Source: Tardiphaga sp. (GTDB lineage Bacteria; Pseudomonadota; Alphaproteobacteria; Rhizobiales; Xanthobacteraceae). Taken from it: DNA of 43,209 bases. Both the position numbers and the translations under genes were made by a program. Shown piece by piece: positions 41,508 through 43,209 of the stretch; within the stretch, counting starts at the first letter, position 1, and each line of letters starts with the position of its first letter. The stretch lies in NCBI RefSeq assembly GCF_028290785.1, contig NZ_JAQGJD010000240.1:1-43209 (forward strand), read 5' to 3'. The notes below the pieces were generated by a model. It saw nothing but the letters and a program-made list of their open reading frames with translations, was not told the DNA's origin and did not search any database.

Positions 41508-43209
41508 GTGAGCAAGAAACGGGATAACGGCTTTCCAACCCGGGACGCGATCGTCGCGTTCGTGCGTACCCATCCCGGCAAGATCGGCACCCGCGAGATC
41601 GCGCGGGAGTTCGGCCTGAAGAACGCCGCCCGCATCGAGCTGAAGCAGATCCTGCGCGAGCTCGCTCATGAAGGCGTGATCGCCAAGCAGGGCCGCACCG
41701 TCCACCAGCCCGCCACGTTGCCGCCGACGATACTGGTTGACATCACCGCCCGCGACCGCGACGGCGAGTTGCTCGCCACGCCCACCGAATGGGACGAAGC
41801 GACGCAAGGCGTCACGCCAAAAATCCGCATCCACACGCCGCGCCGCCCCCTGCCCGGCACTGCCGCCGGCGTTGGCGATCGCGCGATGTTGCGCATCGAG
41901 AAGATCGAGGCCGAAGGCGAGGCGGTTGCCTACCGTGGCCGCGTTATCAAGGTGATCGACAAGGCGAAGGCGCGACTACTCGGCATTTTTCGCAGCATTC
42001 CGGGCGGCGGCGGGCGGTTGATCCCGGTCGATAAAAAACAGGCCGGACGCGGCGAACTCAACATCGCCCCCGCCGACGCCAACGGCGCCGAGGATGGCGA
42101 TCTCGTCAGCGTCGATCTGATCCACACCCGCGGCTACGGCCTGGCATCCGGCAAGGTCAAGGAGCGGCTCGGCTCGCTATCCACCGAGAAGGCCGTCAGC
42201 CTGATCGCGATCCACTCCCACGAAATCCCGCAGGAATTTTCGGCAGCCGCGATAGCCGAGTCCGAAGAAGCGCAACCCGCGACATTGGCCGGCCGCGAGG
42301 ACTGGCGCGCGGTGCCGCTGGTCACCATCGATCCGCCGGACGCCAAGGACCACGACGACGCGGTCTATGCCGAACCCGATCCCGACAACAAGGGCGGCTA
42401 CATCGTCACCGTCGCCATCGCCGACGTCGCCTTCTATGTGCGGCCCGGCTCCGCGCTGGACCGCGACGCGCTGATCCGCGGCAACTCGGTGTACTTCCCC
42501 GACCGCGTCGTGCCGATGCTGCCGGAACGGATCTCCAACAACCTGTGTTCGCTGGTGCCCAACGAGCCGCGTGGGGCGCTGGCCGTGCGCATGGTGATCG
42601 GCGCCGACGGCCGCAAGCGCTCGCATACCTTCCATCGCATCCTGATGCGCTCGGCGGCAAAGCTGAACTACGCGCAGGCACAGGCGGCCATCGACGGCCA
42701 ACCGGATGATACCACCGGCCCCATTCTCGAACCGATCCTGAAGCCGCTGTACGACGCCTACGCCCTGGTGAAGCTGGCGCGCGACGAACGCGATCCGCTC
42801 GATCTCGATATCCCCGAGCGCAAGATATTGCTGAAGTCCGACGGCACCGTGGATCGCGTCATCGTGCCGGAACGCCTGGATGCCCATAAACTCATCGAAG
42901 AGTTCATGATCCTAGCGAACGTCGCGGCGGCCGAGATGCTTGAAAAAAAGGGCCTGCCGCTTATCTACCGGGTGCACGACGAGCCTTCGCAGGAGAAGGT
43001 TCACAACCTGCAGGAATTCCTCAAGACCCTCGATCTGCCATTTGCCAAGGCCGGTGCGCTGCGACCGTCGTTGTTCAACGGTGTGCTGGCGAAGGTGAAG
43101 GGTCACGATTCCGAACCGCTGGTGAACGAAGTGGTATTGCGCTCTCAGGCCCAGGCCGAATATTCCGCCGAGAATTACGGACACTTCGGTCTGAACCTGC
43201 GCCGCTACG
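41508..43209 (+). CDS. rnr: Ribonuclease R, 3' end cut by window edge
   Basis: RNase R is a processive 3'-5' exoribonuclease that degrades structured RNA and aids trans-translation. About 567 codons are visible. The N-terminus has a winged-helix-like domain (FPTRDAIVAFVRTHPGKIGT), then cold-shock/OB segments (YRGRVIKVIDKAKARLLGIF). The RNB catalytic domain starts with VTIDPPDAKDHDDAVYAEPD (magnesium-binding aspartates), YFPDRVVPMLPERISNNLCS and IYRVHDEPS. The GTG at 41508 is two bases after the topA stop, with GGATAATT before it as a ribosome site. SmpB, its trans-translation partner, is at 8.7 kb. The S1 domain lies beyond the edge. Confidence 0.95.
   Translation, partial: MSKKRDNGFPTRDAIVAFVRTHPGKIGTREIAREFGLKNAARIELKQILRELAHEGVIAKQGRTVHQPATLPPTILVDITARDRDGELLATPTEWDEATQGVTPKIRIHTPRRPLPGTAAGVGDRAMLRIEKIEAEGEAVAYRGRVIKVIDKAKARLLGIFRSIPGGGGRLIPVDKKQAGRGELNIAPADANGAEDGDLVSVDLIHTRGYGLASGKVKERLGSLSTEKAVSLIAIHSHEIPQEFSAAAIAESEEAQPATLAGREDWRAVPLVTIDPPDAKDHDDAVYAEPDPDNKGGYIVTVAIADVAFYVRPGSALDRDALIRGNSVYFPDRVVPMLPERISNNLCSLVPNEPRGALAVRMVIGADGRKRSHTFHRILMRSAAKLNYAQAQAAIDGQPDDTTGPILEPILKPLYDAYALVKLARDERDPLDLDIPERKILLKSDGTVDRVIVPERLDAHKLIEEFMILANVAAAEMLEKKGLPLIYRVHDEPSQEKVHNLQEFLKTLDLPFAKAGALRPSLFNGVLAKVKGHDSEPLVNEVVLRSQAQAEYSAENYGHFGLNLRRY

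Noticed and set aside
41501-41514. lac-operator-like GGATAATTGTGAGC at the topA/rnr junction
   Set aside because: Only a half-site match; it is explained by the topA stop and the rnr ribosome site and GTG start.

Overview
The window is high-GC chromosomal DNA from an alphaproteobacterium, most likely of the Bradyrhizobium/Rhodopseudomonas group (Nitrobacteraceae). I infer this from the gene order (rpoZ, rsh, pdxJ, acpS; smpB/mscL/dapA; gatC-small ORF-gatA; pyrB-pyrC'-plsY-dprA-topA-rnr), a Porin_2 family outer-membrane porin, HWE/HisKA_2-like signalling, and two families of intergenic palindromes that I recall from these genomes. Most of it is housekeeping sequence, with several small accessory patches.

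Layout. 1-4.5 kb: two small membrane ORFs next to a minus-strand block of acpS, pdxJ, the bifunctional (p)ppGpp enzyme rsh and rpoZ. 4.8-6.1 kb: a NYN-domain nuclease-like gene overlapping a family-5 uracil-DNA glycosylase. 6.1-8.6 kb: a divergent LysR/NmrA-type pair and a peroxiredoxin. 8.6-13.1 kb: smpB, mscL, dapA and a divergent soluble lytic transglycosylase. 13.1-15.6 kb: a palindromic repeat, a strong terminator, a porin with a long untranslated leader, and tRNA-Ser(GCT). 15.7-19 kb: a gene-poor accessory stretch with a small exported protein, an AAA/SMC-like ATPase, a Sel1-like protein and a 34-residue lysine-rich histone-like gene. 19-25.4 kb: gatB, a patatin lipoprotein, a sensor histidine kinase, then gatA and gatC with a small CxxC gene between them. 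25.4-30.7 kb: nitronate monooxygenase-like gene, small membrane protein, ruvX, AEC transporter, CPBP protease and an AidB-like acyl-CoA dehydrogenase. 30.9-35.5 kb: pyrB, a dihydroorotase-like pyrC' lacking its metal ligands, plsY, a PD-(D/E)XK nuclease-like gene facing dprA. 35.5-38.5 kb: HxlR/azoreductase and HxlR/SDR modules, a tiny membrane protein with a hairpin over its ribosome site, and a frameshifted small gene. 38.7 kb to the end: topA with a histone-like lysine-rich tail, then rnr, cut off by the window edge.

Themes. Three transcription-factor/oxidoreductase pairs (LysR-NmrA, HxlR-azoR, HxlR-SDR) with visible operator-like repeats suggest redox or electrophile sensing. Several genes process nucleic acids (UDG, NYN, RuvX, DprA, PD-(D/E)XK, TopA, RNase R). 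I do not see a complete new defence or mobile system, CRISPR array, prophage or transposase. The least explained items are the degenerate PyrC', the PD-(D/E)XK gene beside dprA, the paired operators in front of the SDR, the ribosome-site hairpin at 36.77 kb and the histone-like mini-gene.
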